DNA of 64,000 nt from the NCBI GenBank assembly GCA_944387405.1, contig CALXET010000005.1:1-64000 (forward strand), written 5' to 3'. Both the position numbers and the translations under genes were made by a program. Position 1 is the stretch's first letter, and every line of letters starts with the position of its first letter. Below the pieces are notes generated by a model. The model had not been told where the DNA came from and made no database searches. It was given only the letters and a program-made list of their open reading frames with translations. Below, piece after piece: positions 17,173 through 26,355 of the stretch. This stretch comes from an uncultured Clostridia bacterium (GTDB lineage Bacteria > Bacillota > Clostridia > TANB77 > CAG-508).

Positions 17173-17772
17173 ATGTCAAGTTATTCACCATCAATTGAAA
17201 AATTAATAGAGAGTTTTGAAAAATTACCTAGTATAGGTCATAAAACAGCAATTAGACTTGCTTTTCATATGCTTGATTTGAATGAAGAAGAAACAAATGA
17301 ATTTATAAATTCTATTGTTGATGCAAAAAAGAAATTAAAATATTGCTCAATTTGTTTTAATATTGCAGATACAGATCCTTGTCCAATATGTTCAAATCCA
17401 AAAAGAGATTCAAGTACAATATGTGTAGTTGAGGATGTAAGAGATATAATAGCAATGGAAAGAACACATGAATATAAAGGCGTGTACCATGTACTTCATG
17501 GAACAATATCACCAATGAATGGAATTGGACCAGAAGATATAAAAATAAAAGAACTTTTAAATAGAATTAGAGATACTAAAGTTAATGAAATAATAATTGC
17601 AACTAATCCGAGAGTTGAAGGAGAAGCAACATCAATATATTTATCTAAATTAATAAAGCCACTTGGAATAAAAGTAACTAGGATTGCTCATGGAATTCCT
17701 GTAGGTGGAGATTTAGAGTACACTGATGAGGTAACTTTGATGAAAGCAATGGAAGGAAGAAGAGAGATTTAA
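17173..17772 (+). CDS. recR: Recombination protein RecR
   Basis: Zinc and Toprim protein of the RecFOR pathway, acting at single-stranded gaps. 199 residues. Helix-hairpin-helix part [15 protein letters not shown], zinc finger [16 protein letters not shown], Toprim motif VVEDVRDI with [17 protein letters not shown], and a C-terminal [15 protein letters not shown]. Starts at ATG with AGGAG upstream. The last gene of its operon, followed by a strong terminator. Confidence 0.96.
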   Translation: MSSYSPSIEKLIESFEKLPSIGHKTAIRLAFHMLDLNEEETNEFINSIVDAKKKLKYCSICFNIADTDPCPICSNPKRDSSTICVVEDVRDIIAMERTHEYKGVYHVLHGTISPMNGIGPEDIKIKELLNRIRDTKVNEIIIATNPRVEGEATSIYLSKLIKPLGIKVTRIAHGIPVGGDLEYTDEVTLMKAMEGRREI

Positions 17773-17775
17773 AAT

Positions 17776-17825
17776 AAAAAAGATATCCACATGTTGATAA
17801 CAAACTGTGGATATCTTTTTTACTT
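17776..17825 (+). terminator. Terminator of the dnaX-ybaB-recR operon
   Basis: Arms AAAAAGATATCCACA and TGTGGATATCTTTTTT (17776-17791, 17806-17821), loop of about 14 bases, T tail. It starts four bases after recR. Confidence 0.88.
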
Positions 17826-17960
17826 TTTAGAAATAATAATAAATGTTTTATAAAATTTTATATAATTTAAACAGTAAAAACTAAATAAAATTAAAAAAGT
17901 ATAAAAAGGTAATGATTTAAATTGTTTGTATATATGCTTTTTAAAGAATTAATAAAATTA

Positions 17961-18386
17961 CTAATTTACTTTTTTATCTTTTTTGAAAACCAATATTTTA
18001 CTTAATATATAATTTAAAATTATAACAATAACCTGTGCAAAGATTTTTACAATCATATCATTAATGTGAAGTATACTTGCACCAATGTATAGAATTAGTG
18101 ATTCAACACCTAGAGAAAATAGCCTTGATGCATAAAATTTAAAACACTCGATAAAACTATCTCTAAAAGATTTGTTTTTTGATTTAAAAACAAATAACTT
18201 ATTAGTTATAAATGCAAATAAAACGGATAATATCCACGATAATACATTTGATACTAATATGTTAACATTAAACATGTTAGTAAAGATAGCATATGAGGCA
18301 ATACTAATAATTGTAGTTAATACACCAAATATTAAATAATTTAAAATTTCTTCGTTTTTCTTATATAAATTAATAAATTTTTCCAT
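17961..18386 (-). CDS. GtrA family membrane protein
   Basis: 141 residues with four membrane segments, starting LNYLIFGVLTTIISIASYAIF. The conserved NVLSWILSVLFAFITNKLFVF pattern and the SRLFSLGVESLILY helix mark the GtrA/DPMS-like flippase family. These proteins are thought to help move lipid-linked sugars or act in cell-envelope polysaccharide assembly. It starts 2 bases after the glycosyltransferase gene on the same strand, so it probably works with that enzyme in envelope glycolipid synthesis. Confidence 0.85.
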   Translation of the reverse strand: MEKFINLYKKNEEILNYLIFGVLTTIISIASYAIFTNMFNVNILVSNVLSWILSVLFAFITNKLFVFKSKNKSFRDSFIECFKFYASRLFSLGVESLILYIGASILHINDMIVKIFAQVIVIILNYILSKILVFKKDKKVN

Positions 18387-18388
18387 AA

Positions 18389-19534
18389 TTACTCCTTAGA
18401 TTCTTTATAATCCCCAAGTAAAATTCTACATATATCTTCTGTAGAATTAGGTTTAGCAAATTTAGGAATATTAGATCGAATTTCTTGAATGATTTCAGGG
18501 TGTCTATATAAATTTTTTAAAACCCTAGCGCCATTATCATCTTTTTTTATCCAAATTGCAAGTTTATTTTTTTCTAAGAATTCTGCATTTTCTTCTTCTT
18601 GCCCTGGAATAGGATTAATAATTACTATAGGCAAATTAGATACTAGACTTTCCGTAGTAGTTAGACCACCAGGTTTAGTAATTACAAAATTAGATATACT
18701 CATAAGTTCAGGTATTTTTTGTGAATATTCATAAACTCTTATTCTATCTTCAGCATTATAAGATTTTACAATTTCAACAAATTTAGCATACATTCTTTTA
18801 TTCTTTCCTGAAATAGCAACAACTTGAGTATTTTTAAACAATCTAATTAAAGCTCTTAAAATCATACGAGTTTTTCTTCTACCTAGTCCGAATTCTCCAC
18901 CAGCAAAAAACAATATTATATCTTTATTTGGGTCTAGAGAAAGCTCCTTACATATTTGTTCTTTATTAAAATGCTCAGAAAATCTTTCAGAAACAGGAAT
19001 TCCAGTAACAAATATTTTGAAATCAGCAATGCCCATATCAGATAATGCATTTTTTAAATCATAATTTGATACAAAGAAATAATCAATATAATCTGAATCT
19101 ACAGTCCACTGAGGATGAGGAGCAAAGTCAGTAAGAACTGTAGCAATCTTACAATTTATTTTATGTTGTTTTTTTAGTTTAGTACACATTTGATTTGAAA
19201 AAGGATGTGTACTTATAACTAAATCAGGTTTAAATTCTTGTAAAATATTATCTAATTTTCTAGACATTATACTATTTGCCCCTGAAGTAATTTTAGAAAG
19301 AGTTCCAGAAGAAGATTTATCATAAACTCTTTTCCACATCCAAGGAGCTTTTTTTGCCATTTCTTTATATGCTGTAGTTGTAAGCTTGTTTAAATATTTA
19401 TTTATATATTCAATACAATCAACCATCATGGTTTCTGTATCTGGATAATTTTTATCGATAAACTCTTTAATTGATCTAGCTGCAGCTAAATGTCCGCCAC
19501 CATAGGCACCATAAAATAATAAAATTTTTTTCAT
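18389..19534 (-). CDS. MurG-like diacylglycerol glycosyltransferase (UgtP/MGDG synthase type)
   Basis: 381 residues from ATG at 19534, which follows GAAAGGA; an ATG further upstream (19564) is less likely. N-terminal MGDG-synthase domain with ILLFYGAYGGGHLAAARSI and ISTHPFSNQM; C-terminal GT28 domain with FFAGGEFGLG and the sugar-nucleotide motif TKPGGLTTTESLVSNLP. Members transfer a hexose from a UDP-sugar to diacylglycerol, producing membrane glycolipids that anchor teichoic acids. The donor and acceptor cannot be told from sequence. It is co-transcribed with the GtrA protein. Confidence 0.88.
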   Translation of the reverse strand: MKKILLFYGAYGGGHLAAARSIKEFIDKNYPDTETMMVDCIEYINKYLNKLTTTAYKEMAKKAPWMWKRVYDKSSSGTLSKITSGANSIMSRKLDNILQEFKPDLVISTHPFSNQMCTKLKKQHKINCKIATVLTDFAPHPQWTVDSDYIDYFFVSNYDLKNALSDMGIADFKIFVTGIPVSERFSEHFNKEQICKELSLDPNKDIILFFAGGEFGLGRRKTRMILRALIRLFKNTQVVAISGKNKRMYAKFVEIVKSYNAEDRIRVYEYSQKIPELMSISNFVITKPGGLTTTESLVSNLPIVIINPIPGQEEENAEFLEKNKLAIWIKKDDNGARVLKNLYRHPEIIQEIRSNIPKFAKPNSTEDICRILLGDYKESKE

Positions 19535-19651
19535 AGTAAATCCTTTCCTTTTATTTACGTTCATATTATAGCATATTTTATAAAAAAATAAAAATATGAA
19601 TAAATTTCTATAAAAAACTTAAAATACTAATATATTGAAAAGGAGAATAGT

Positions 19652-21028
19652 ATGAGAAAAAGAAAAGAAAATTGTAAAGAAAAAAATAGAATTTTTATTG
19701 GTACAGTATTAATTCTTTTAATTATTATGGGATGTATAGTTAAATATGCTGTCGATAGATCAAATGAAAATGCTTATTATAAGGAAACAAATTATAATAT
19801 GGCATTTGGTCAGTTAGTATATTATGTTGAAAGCTTAGAAAATTGGCTTGCTAAGGCGACAATATCAACAAGTGGAAAAAATAGTATAGAAACACTTACT
19901 GAAATTTCTAGACAGTCAGATTTAGCTGTAACATATTTATCACAAGTACCATTGTCTACAAGAGAATTAACAAAAACAGCAAAATTTTTAAATCAATTAA
20001 GTGAATATAGTCACTCTTTATCTAGAAAAGCAATATCTAATGAGGAACTTTCTCAAGAAGATTTAGAAAATATAGAAATGCTTCATAATTATTCGGTAGA
20101 CTTAAAAAATGGACTTAGCCAAATGTACGCAGATATAGAAAATGGTATAATTTCGTGGAATGATATTACAAATGCAAGTGTTGATAATGAATATGTTCAA
20201 GAGGTAGATAATATTTCTTTAAGTACTTTAGTGGATATTGATAATACTTTTTCAAGTTATGCAGGTTTAATATATGATGGTGCATTTTCTGAACATATTG
20301 AAAAAGAGGATAAAAAGGCATTAGAAGGAAAAGATGTATCTGAGAATGAAGCAAAAGAAATAGTAAAAAAAGTTTTTTCTGATAAAAATGTAAAAAATAT
20401 AAATTCAAATGGAGAATTGAAAGAAGCTAATATACCAGTATATCATTTTACTGTAGAAATAGAAAATAGCGATACTAAAGCATATATTTCAATATCTAAA
20501 AAAGGTGGAAAAATTATTATGATGACATATCCAAAACAAATTTCTGCAACAAAAATATCTAAAGAACAAGCAGATAAAATAGGAAAAGAATATTTGGCTA
20601 AAATAGGTTTTGATAATATGAAAGAAACGTATTATCAAGTAGATAATAATACAATCACAGTAAATTATGCGTATAATCAAGATGGAATAATTATTTATCC
20701 TGACTTAATTAAATTAAAAATTTCTTTACTTGACGGGGAAATATTAGGAATAGAAACAACAGGTTATATAAATTGTCATACAAAAAGAAATATTGAAGAA
20801 GCAAAGATAAGCGTAGAAGAGGCAAAGAAAAGTTTGAATAAAAAATTAAAAATAGAGAGTGAAAACTTAGCAATAATACCTACTGAATGGAAAACAGAAA
20901 TATTATGTTATGAATTTAAGGGAAAAGTAAATGAAACTGAGTTTTTAGTATATATTAATGCTAAAACAGGAGAAGAAGAGCAAATACTTGTAATAATAGA
21001 AACAGAGGGTGGAATTCTTACAATGTAA
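19652..21028 (+). CDS. ypeB: YpeB-like spore germination protein
   Basis: 458 residues. One N-terminal membrane helix (about 13-33), then the long YpeB helical domain beginning NMAFGQLVYYVESLENWLAK and containing DLAVTYLSQVPLS. The C-terminal half contains PepSY-type repeats (KEQADKIGKEYLAKIGF and a second near 380-450). YpeB stabilises the cortex-lytic enzyme SleB in spores; no sleB lies next to it here, which is unusual. Starts with ATG after AAAGGAG. Its presence suggests a spore-forming lineage. Confidence 0.85.
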   Translation: MRKRKENCKEKNRIFIGTVLILLIIMGCIVKYAVDRSNENAYYKETNYNMAFGQLVYYVESLENWLAKATISTSGKNSIETLTEISRQSDLAVTYLSQVPLSTRELTKTAKFLNQLSEYSHSLSRKAISNEELSQEDLENIEMLHNYSVDLKNGLSQMYADIENGIISWNDITNASVDNEYVQEVDNISLSTLVDIDNTFSSYAGLIYDGAFSEHIEKEDKKALEGKDVSENEAKEIVKKVFSDKNVKNINSNGELKEANIPVYHFTVEIENSDTKAYISISKKGGKIIMMTYPKQISATKISKEQADKIGKEYLAKIGFDNMKETYYQVDNNTITVNYAYNQDGIIIYPDLIKLKISLLDGEILGIETTGYINCHTKRNIEEAKISVEEAKKSLNKKLKIESENLAIIPTEWKTEILCYEFKGKVNETEFLVYINAKTGEEEQILVIIETEGGILTM

Positions 21029-21056
21029 GAATTAAAATGTTGACATAGTTTAACTT

Positions 21057-21101
21057 ATAAACCTTACTTGTATAAAAAGTGCTAGTAAGGTTTATTTTTT
21101 A
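21057..21101 (+). terminator. Terminator downstream of ypeB
   Basis: Arms ATAAACCTTACT and AGTAAGGTTTAT with T tail. A second small hairpin (ATTCTTAC/GTAAGAAT) overlaps the ypeB stop. Confidence 0.8.
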
Positions 21102-21200
21102 AATTTATTTGTTTTACAAAAATATAAAAAAGTGATAATATAAATGCAAATTTGTGAATATTAATATATAACAAATATGAAATTTAGTAAGGTGATTTTT

Positions 21201-23654
21201 ATGAAAAATGTAAAAATTAAGGATGTATTAGAAAAAATTAATGGAGAAATTATATTTGGAAAAGAAGATGTTGAGATTGTCAATGTATCAACAGACACAA
21301 GAACAATTAAAGAAGGAGATACATTTATAGCACTAAAAGGTGAAAACAATGATGGAAATAAATATTGTAAAGTAGCTTTTGAAAATGGTGCAAAAATATG
21401 TATAGTTGACAATGTTTTATTATCAAAAGAAGATGAAAAGGCATATAAAAAGAATTGTACTTTAATAAAAGTTAAAGATGGAAGAAAAGCATTGATTGAG
21501 ATAGCGAGATATAAGAGATCATTGTATGATATTCCTGTAGTTGCAGTTACAGGAAGTGTTGGAAAAACAAGTACAAAAGATGCAATTGCTAGTGTTTTAT
21601 CAAGAAAATATAAAGTTTTAAAAACAGAAGGAAATTTTAATAATAATGTAGGATTGCCTTTAACAATTTTAAAATTAAAAGATCATGACGTTCTAGTTGT
21701 TGAAATGGGAATGAATCATTTTGGAGAAATAAGTGAATTAACTAATATAGCAAAACCTACGATTGCTGTTATATCAAATATAGGAACATCTCATATCGGA
21801 ATATTAGGATCTAGAGAGAATATTTTGAAAGCAAAACTTGAGATATTAGAAGGCATGGATGAAAATGGAATATTAGTATTAAATAATGATAATGACCTAT
21901 TAAATAAATGGAATAGTGAGAATAATAAAGTAAAAACAATGACATTTGGAATAAATAACAAAAGTGATATTCAAGGATATGATATAAAGCATTTTGAAAC
22001 AAAAAGTGAATTTAAAGTAAAAAGTGATAAAAAAGAAAATAAAATTTGCATAAATAAGCCAGGAGAGCCATTTGTAATGAATGCACTTTCTGCGATAGCG
22101 GTTGGAAAGATTTTAGATGTATCTATTGAAGAGGCAAAGATAGCTCTAGAAAATACTCAAATGACTAAAAATAGAATGGATGTAGAAAAAATAATAGGAG
22201 ATATTACAATAATTAAAGATTATTATAATGCAAGTTATGAATCAATAAAGCCAGGGCTTGAATATTTAATGTCATTAAGAGGTGGAAGAAAAATTGCTGT
22301 TCTTGGTGATATAAAAGAATTAGGTGATTTTTCAAAAGAGTTACATGAAAAAGTAGGAAAAGAAGTGATTAGGCAAAAAATAGATATATTAATAACTGTT
22401 GGAGAAGACGCGAAATTTATTGCAAAAGAAGCTTTAGAAGAAGGTATGAATAAATCAAGAGTACATATAACAAATTCAAACGAAGAAGCAGCAAAACTCT
22501 TAAGAGAAATAATGAAAAAGGAAGACAAAGTTTTACTAAAAGCTTCAAATAGTATGAAATTTGGCGAGATATATAATAAAATTAAAGAGAAAATTAAAAT
22601 AGCAGTCATAGTTGGGGGTATGTCAACAGAACATGATGTATCACTTATGTCAGGAAAATCAATATTAAAAAATATCAACAAAGAAAAATACGACATTAAA
22701 ACTGTATATTTAAATAAAAAAGGAGATTCATTTGAATATATAGGTGATATAGAAAATCTAGATAAATTAAATGAAATAGATTTAAAAAAAGAAGAAAATT
22801 TAATGAGTTCTTTAAAAGATACAGATATTATTTTCCCGGTATTACATGGCGCTTATGGAGAAGATGGTTGCATACAAGGTATCTTTGAGATTATGAAAAA
22901 ACCATATGTAGGATGTGGAGTGTTAGCATCAAGTGTTAGTATGGATAAAGTATTTACAAAAGCAATTTTAAATAATGCAGGAATACACCAAGCTCCTTAT
23001 GTTTGGATAAAAGAAATATATGGAAATTATGTTTATATGGATGAATATTCTAATGAAAAAACACTTGAGTTGTCTGAAATAGCAAAAAGAATAGAAAAAA
23101 GAATAAAGTATCCAATGTTTGTAAAACCTTCAAATGCAGGATCTTCGATTGGAATTAGAAAAGTAAAAAATAAAGAAGAACTAATAGACGCAATAGAGTA
23201 TGCTGGTAATTTCGATAAAAAAATTATAATAGAGCAAGGTATAATAGGACGAGAAGTTGAATGTGCAGTATTAGGCAACGAAGATGTAATTGCATCTTGT
23301 GTAGGGGAAGTTTTATCAGCAGAAGAGTTTTATAGTTATGATGCCAAATATTCAAATTCTGAATCAAAAACAATAATACCAATAAAGAATTTAGACAAAG
23401 AAATTTCTGAAGAAATAAGAAAATTGGCAATTAACGTGTTTAAAGTTGTAGATGGAAAAGGTTTGGCAAGAGTTGACTTTTTTGTTGAGAAAGATACAAA
23501 TAGAGTTATTTTAAATGAAATAAATACATTACCAGGATTTACAAATATAAGTATGTATCCTAAATTATTTGAAGCAGTGGGAATTGGATATTCTGAATTA
23601 ATTGATAAATTGATTGAACTTGCAAAAGTTAATAATATAGGAGTTAAAGAATAA
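21201..23654 (+). CDS. Fused MurF / D-alanine-D-alanine ligase
   Basis: 817 residues joining two successive steps of peptidoglycan precursor synthesis. Residues 1-450 are MurF: the STDTRTIKEGDTFIALKG start, P-loop TGSVGKTSTKDAI, GMNHFGEI and DYYNASYESI. From about 462 a D-Ala-D-Ala ligase follows (IAVIVGGMSTEHDVSLMSG, then FPVLHGAYGEDG, EEFYSYDAKY, ARVDFF and NEINTLPGFT). The tyrosine in FYSYDAKY suggests D-Ala and not D-lactate as second substrate. There is no stop or ribosome site between the domains. ATG 21201 follows AAGGTGA. Its neighbour yqeK starts right at the stop. In most Firmicutes ddl and murF are separate genes. Confidence 0.92.
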   Translation: MKNVKIKDVLEKINGEIIFGKEDVEIVNVSTDTRTIKEGDTFIALKGENNDGNKYCKVAFENGAKICIVDNVLLSKEDEKAYKKNCTLIKVKDGRKALIEIARYKRSLYDIPVVAVTGSVGKTSTKDAIASVLSRKYKVLKTEGNFNNNVGLPLTILKLKDHDVLVVEMGMNHFGEISELTNIAKPTIAVISNIGTSHIGILGSRENILKAKLEILEGMDENGILVLNNDNDLLNKWNSENNKVKTMTFGINNKSDIQGYDIKHFETKSEFKVKSDKKENKICINKPGEPFVMNALSAIAVGKILDVSIEEAKIALENTQMTKNRMDVEKIIGDITIIKDYYNASYESIKPGLEYLMSLRGGRKIAVLGDIKELGDFSKELHEKVGKEVIRQKIDILITVGEDAKFIAKEALEEGMNKSRVHITNSNEEAAKLLREIMKKEDKVLLKASNSMKFGEIYNKIKEKIKIAVIVGGMSTEHDVSLMSGKSILKNINKEKYDIKTVYLNKKGDSFEYIGDIENLDKLNEIDLKKEENLMSSLKDTDIIFPVLHGAYGEDGCIQGIFEIMKKPYVGCGVLASSVSMDKVFTKAILNNAGIHQAPYVWIKEIYGNYVYMDEYSNEKTLELSEIAKRIEKRIKYPMFVKPSNAGSSIGIRKVKNKEELIDAIEYAGNFDKKIIIEQGIIGREVECAVLGNEDVIASCVGEVLSAEEFYSYDAKYSNSESKTIIPIKNLDKEISEEIRKLAINVFKVVDGKGLARVDFFVEKDTNRVILNEINTLPGFTNISMYPKLFEAVGIGYSELIDKLIELAKVNNIGVKE

Positions 23655-24233
23655 ATGAAAACTGTAGAAGAAATAATAGAAATCTTAAAAAATAGGATAT
23701 CAGATAAAAGATTATATCATTCAAAATGTGTAATGAATAGTTGTATAAAGCTTGCAAGAATATATGGCATAGATGAAAAAAAAGCTTCTCTAGTCGGAAT
23801 TGCTCATGACAATGCAAGAGAGATGAGCAAAGAAGAATGGTTTGACTATTGTAATAAACATGATATTGAAATATCAGAAAATGAAAAATTAAATCCAGTT
23901 TTATTACATGCTAAAGTAGGAGCAAATATTGCAAAAGATGAGTTCGGATTTTCTGAAGATATGGTTGATGCAATAAAATATCATACAGTAGGACATGTAC
24001 CGATGAATAGCCTATCAGAGATTTTATTTATATCTGATTCTATTTCGGAAGATAGAAATTATGATGGTATTGAAAAATTCCGTAAACTTGCAGAAGAAAA
24101 TAAAGATAAGGCGATGTTAGAAATTATAGAGTCTACAATCAATTTGATGATATTTAGAAATAAAGATATAGATAAAAACACTATAGAATTAAAGAAATAT
24201 TATTTAAATAAAATTAATCAAAAAAACAAGTAA
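23655..24233 (+). CDS. yqeK: YqeK-like HD-domain hydrolase (Ap4A hydrolase family)
   Basis: 192 residues with the HD pattern H..HD..H: YHSKCVMNS, then GIAHDNARE and the LLHAKVGANIAKDEFGF and AIKYHTVGH segments. ISDSISEDRNY is typical of YqeK. The family splits diadenosine tetraphosphate symmetrically into ADP. ATG immediately follows the murF-ddl stop, so expression is coupled. A terminator follows at 24254-24300. Confidence 0.87.
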   Translation: MKTVEEIIEILKNRISDKRLYHSKCVMNSCIKLARIYGIDEKKASLVGIAHDNAREMSKEEWFDYCNKHDIEISENEKLNPVLLHAKVGANIAKDEFGFSEDMVDAIKYHTVGHVPMNSLSEILFISDSISEDRNYDGIEKFRKLAEENKDKAMLEIIESTINLMIFRNKDIDKNTIELKKYYLNKINQKNK

Positions 24234-24253
24234 AAACACATATGAAACAAATA

Positions 24254-24300
24254 AAAAAATGGCAATAATCATTAGGAATAGGTTATTGCTATTTTTTCTT
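24254..24300 (+). terminator. Terminator of the murF-ddl / yqeK operon
   Basis: Arms ATGGCAATAA and TTATTGCTAT (one G-U pair) with T6 tail. Confidence 0.75.
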
Positions 24301-24392
24301 AAAATTTGAAAAAATATCTATAAAATTATTTTCAAAAATATAATGGTGTGATATAATGAAATCGGAATTTGCAAGGATTCGGGGGATGTTAA

Positions 24393-25292
24393 ATGATATT
24401 CAAAGATTATTACAAAATGTTAGGTCTAGAGACAAATAAAGTAGATCTAGAAGAAATTAAAATTGCATACCGAGAATCTGCCAAAAAATATCATCCAGAT
24501 GTAAATAAAGAAGATAAAGTTGCTGAAGAAAAGTTTAAAGACATAAGTGAAGCATATCAAATTCTATCAAGACCTTCTTCTAAAAGAAAATATGATAGAA
24601 GTTGGAATTATTATGTAGGACGTAAAAAAAGAGCATATGAAATAAGTGCAAAGAATATTAATGCTAAGACCAAAGATTTTTTCAATATGTTTTTTAGAGC
24701 ACAATCAGATGATAAACAAGATGAGGTAGAAGGTAAGAATAAAAAGAAAACACCTGTGAGAGGAGAAAATATAGAAACTGAAATAGAAGCTTCAATTGTA
24801 GATGGTTTTTTCGGAAAAGAAAAATCAATATCTTTAAAAGATGTAGATGGAAGTGCAAGAACTTTTAATGTGAAGATACCAGAAGGAATAAAAAACAATG
24901 AGAAAATTAGATTAATAGGTCAGGGTAAGCCAGGAAAAAATGGTGGAAAAAATGGCGATTTACTAATTAACATAAAAATTAGGAATTCCGGTAGATATAA
25001 ATTAGATGGTATAGATCTAATTACAAAAATAGACTTATCTCCATGGGAAGCTGCATTAGGTACAGAGTTTACTATTACAGGATTAGATGAAGATGTAAAT
25101 GTTATTATACCAAAAGGAACTCAATCAGGGGATAAAATAATAATAGATAATAAAGGTTATAAAGATGGAGAAAACAGAGGGAAATTAATACTTGAAGCAG
25201 AAATTATGGTTCCAACAGAATTATCTGAAGAGGAAACAAAGATTTATAATAAATTAAAGAAAATAAGTAAGTTTAATCCAAGAAAAAGTTAA
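24393..25292 (+). CDS. DnaJ/CbpA-like co-chaperone
   Basis: 299 residues. J domain in residues 1-70 (KDYYKMLGLE, HPD in KKYHPDVNKE, YDRSW). A basic linker follows and then the DnaJ C-terminal substrate-binding domains (from about 125: ETEIEASIVDGFFGKEKSI; IPEGIKNNEKIRLIGQG; LSPWEAALGTEFTI). There is no CxxCxGxG zinc region, so it is CbpA-like. It stimulates an Hsp70 partner. It stands alone behind its own promoter region (TATAAT near 24350) with a GGGGGATG ribosome site. Confidence 0.9.
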   Translation: MIFKDYYKMLGLETNKVDLEEIKIAYRESAKKYHPDVNKEDKVAEEKFKDISEAYQILSRPSSKRKYDRSWNYYVGRKKRAYEISAKNINAKTKDFFNMFFRAQSDDKQDEVEGKNKKKTPVRGENIETEIEASIVDGFFGKEKSISLKDVDGSARTFNVKIPEGIKNNEKIRLIGQGKPGKNGGKNGDLLINIKIRNSGRYKLDGIDLITKIDLSPWEAALGTEFTITGLDEDVNVIIPKGTQSGDKIIIDNKGYKDGENRGKLILEAEIMVPTELSEEETKIYNKLKKISKFNPRKS

Positions 25293-25311
25293 CATAAAAA
25301 GTAGTTTTGTA

Positions 25312-25341
25312 TTGACAATAATCGGCATATTAGTGTATAAT
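25312..25341 (+). promoter_or_regulatory. Promoter of the second VirD4-type operon
   Basis: Perfect TTGACA at 25312-25317, an 18-base spacer and perfect TATAAT at 25336-25341. Confidence 0.8.
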
Positions 25342-25404
25342 ATTAGATGACAATCGCACAAAAGAAGAAAATACATTGCTGATTAATGTAGATAGGGGTG
25401 TAAA

Positions 25405-25935
25405 ATGGGAGAGAGTTTTGGAAAACACTTTAGTATTACAGAGCCAAAGAGTATTAATACTGTAATATATAAAGTAGATAAAACAGATAAAGAACTTTTA
25501 GAGGATAATCCAAAATATACAATTGAGAGGTTAGACTATACTAAGGAATTGGTTGGAAATAATGTTAAAAAGACTTTTTATTTGTATGATCCGGCAGAAG
25601 AAGGCAACCAACTTATAATATTTTCTTTTGGAAAAGAGAAGGTTGTTATGAACATTGGTTACTTAGAGAATAGTACAAATACTGTAAAAATATCAAATAA
25701 ACCAATACCTATGACTTGTAAGACATTGTATAATGAGGAAGACACAGAGTATAGGGAATTTTCTTATACTCCTAATTTAAAGAGGCCAATTACTATAATA
25801 GATCCTGAAACAACGGATGAAGTAAAGCCTATATTATATTTAGATAAAGAGACGAATGAAGTTAAAGGAAAATGTAAACTTAAAGCCAAAAAAAGCTATG
25901 TAGTTTTTGAGATAAGAGACAACAATGAGAAATAA
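25405..25935 (+). CDS. Unknown protein, first gene of the second VirD4-type operon
   Basis: 176 residues, ATG after AGGGGTG. No signal peptide or membrane segment. The sequence looks mainly beta-stranded (KKTFYLYDP, QLIIFSFGKEKVVMNIGYL, SYVVFEIRDNN), with alternating hydrophobic residues as in a small beta-sandwich. I do not recognise the family. It is co-transcribed with the acidic protein and the VirD4-like ATPase and may be an accessory or substrate protein for that ATPase. Two CGG triplets occur, both out of frame. Confidence 0.6.
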   Translation: MGESFGKHFSITEPKSINTVIYKVDKTDKELLEDNPKYTIERLDYTKELVGNNVKKTFYLYDPAEEGNQLIIFSFGKEKVVMNIGYLENSTNTVKISNKPIPMTCKTLYNEEDTEYREFSYTPNLKRPITIIDPETTDEVKPILYLDKETNEVKGKCKLKAKKSYVVFEIRDNNEK

Positions 25936-25952
25936 TTCGAAAGGGGATTTAT

Positions 25953-26321
25953 ATGGGAAATCTTGAGGAAAGAAGAAATAGTACAGAAGAATGCAGAGTT
26001 GAAATCGTACCAGATGCAGCTGTGAAAAAAGTTGTTAATATAAGTGGAATGGTAATTAATGCAACAGAAAAAGATAGAACAAACCAACTTCCAACTGGTA
26101 GAGATTCAGTAGATGCAACAGATGCTGTAACAATAGGAAAAGAAGGAACTTTTGCAATCGATGTACATGGACCAAGAACACTAGAGACAACAGAGACAAC
26201 AAAAGAAGCGGAAGAAAGAGAAAAAGCAGAAGAAGAAAGAATAGCAAATATGCCTTCAGTAGCAGAAGATTCTGATACAAAATCAAGTTCTGACAGAAGA
26301 TCTGAATCTGAAGGAAGATAA
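25953..26321 (+). CDS. Unknown small acidic protein with disordered tail
   Basis: 122 residues, ATG after AAAGGGG. The first 75 residues look folded (VEIVPDAAVKKVVNISGMVI; DAVTIGKEGTFAIDVHG). The rest is a Glu/Lys/Ser-rich low-complexity tail. No membrane segment. Family unknown. It lies 17 bases after the previous gene and 34 before the VirD4-like gene. A disordered charged tail would suit a secretion substrate or adaptor, but this is inference. Confidence 0.55.
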   Translation: MGNLEERRNSTEECRVEIVPDAAVKKVVNISGMVINATEKDRTNQLPTGRDSVDATDAVTIGKEGTFAIDVHGPRTLETTETTKEAEEREKAEEERIANMPSVAEDSDTKSSSDRRSESEGR

Positions 26322-26355
26322 TAATAAGATATAATACTAATGAAAAGGTGATTAT

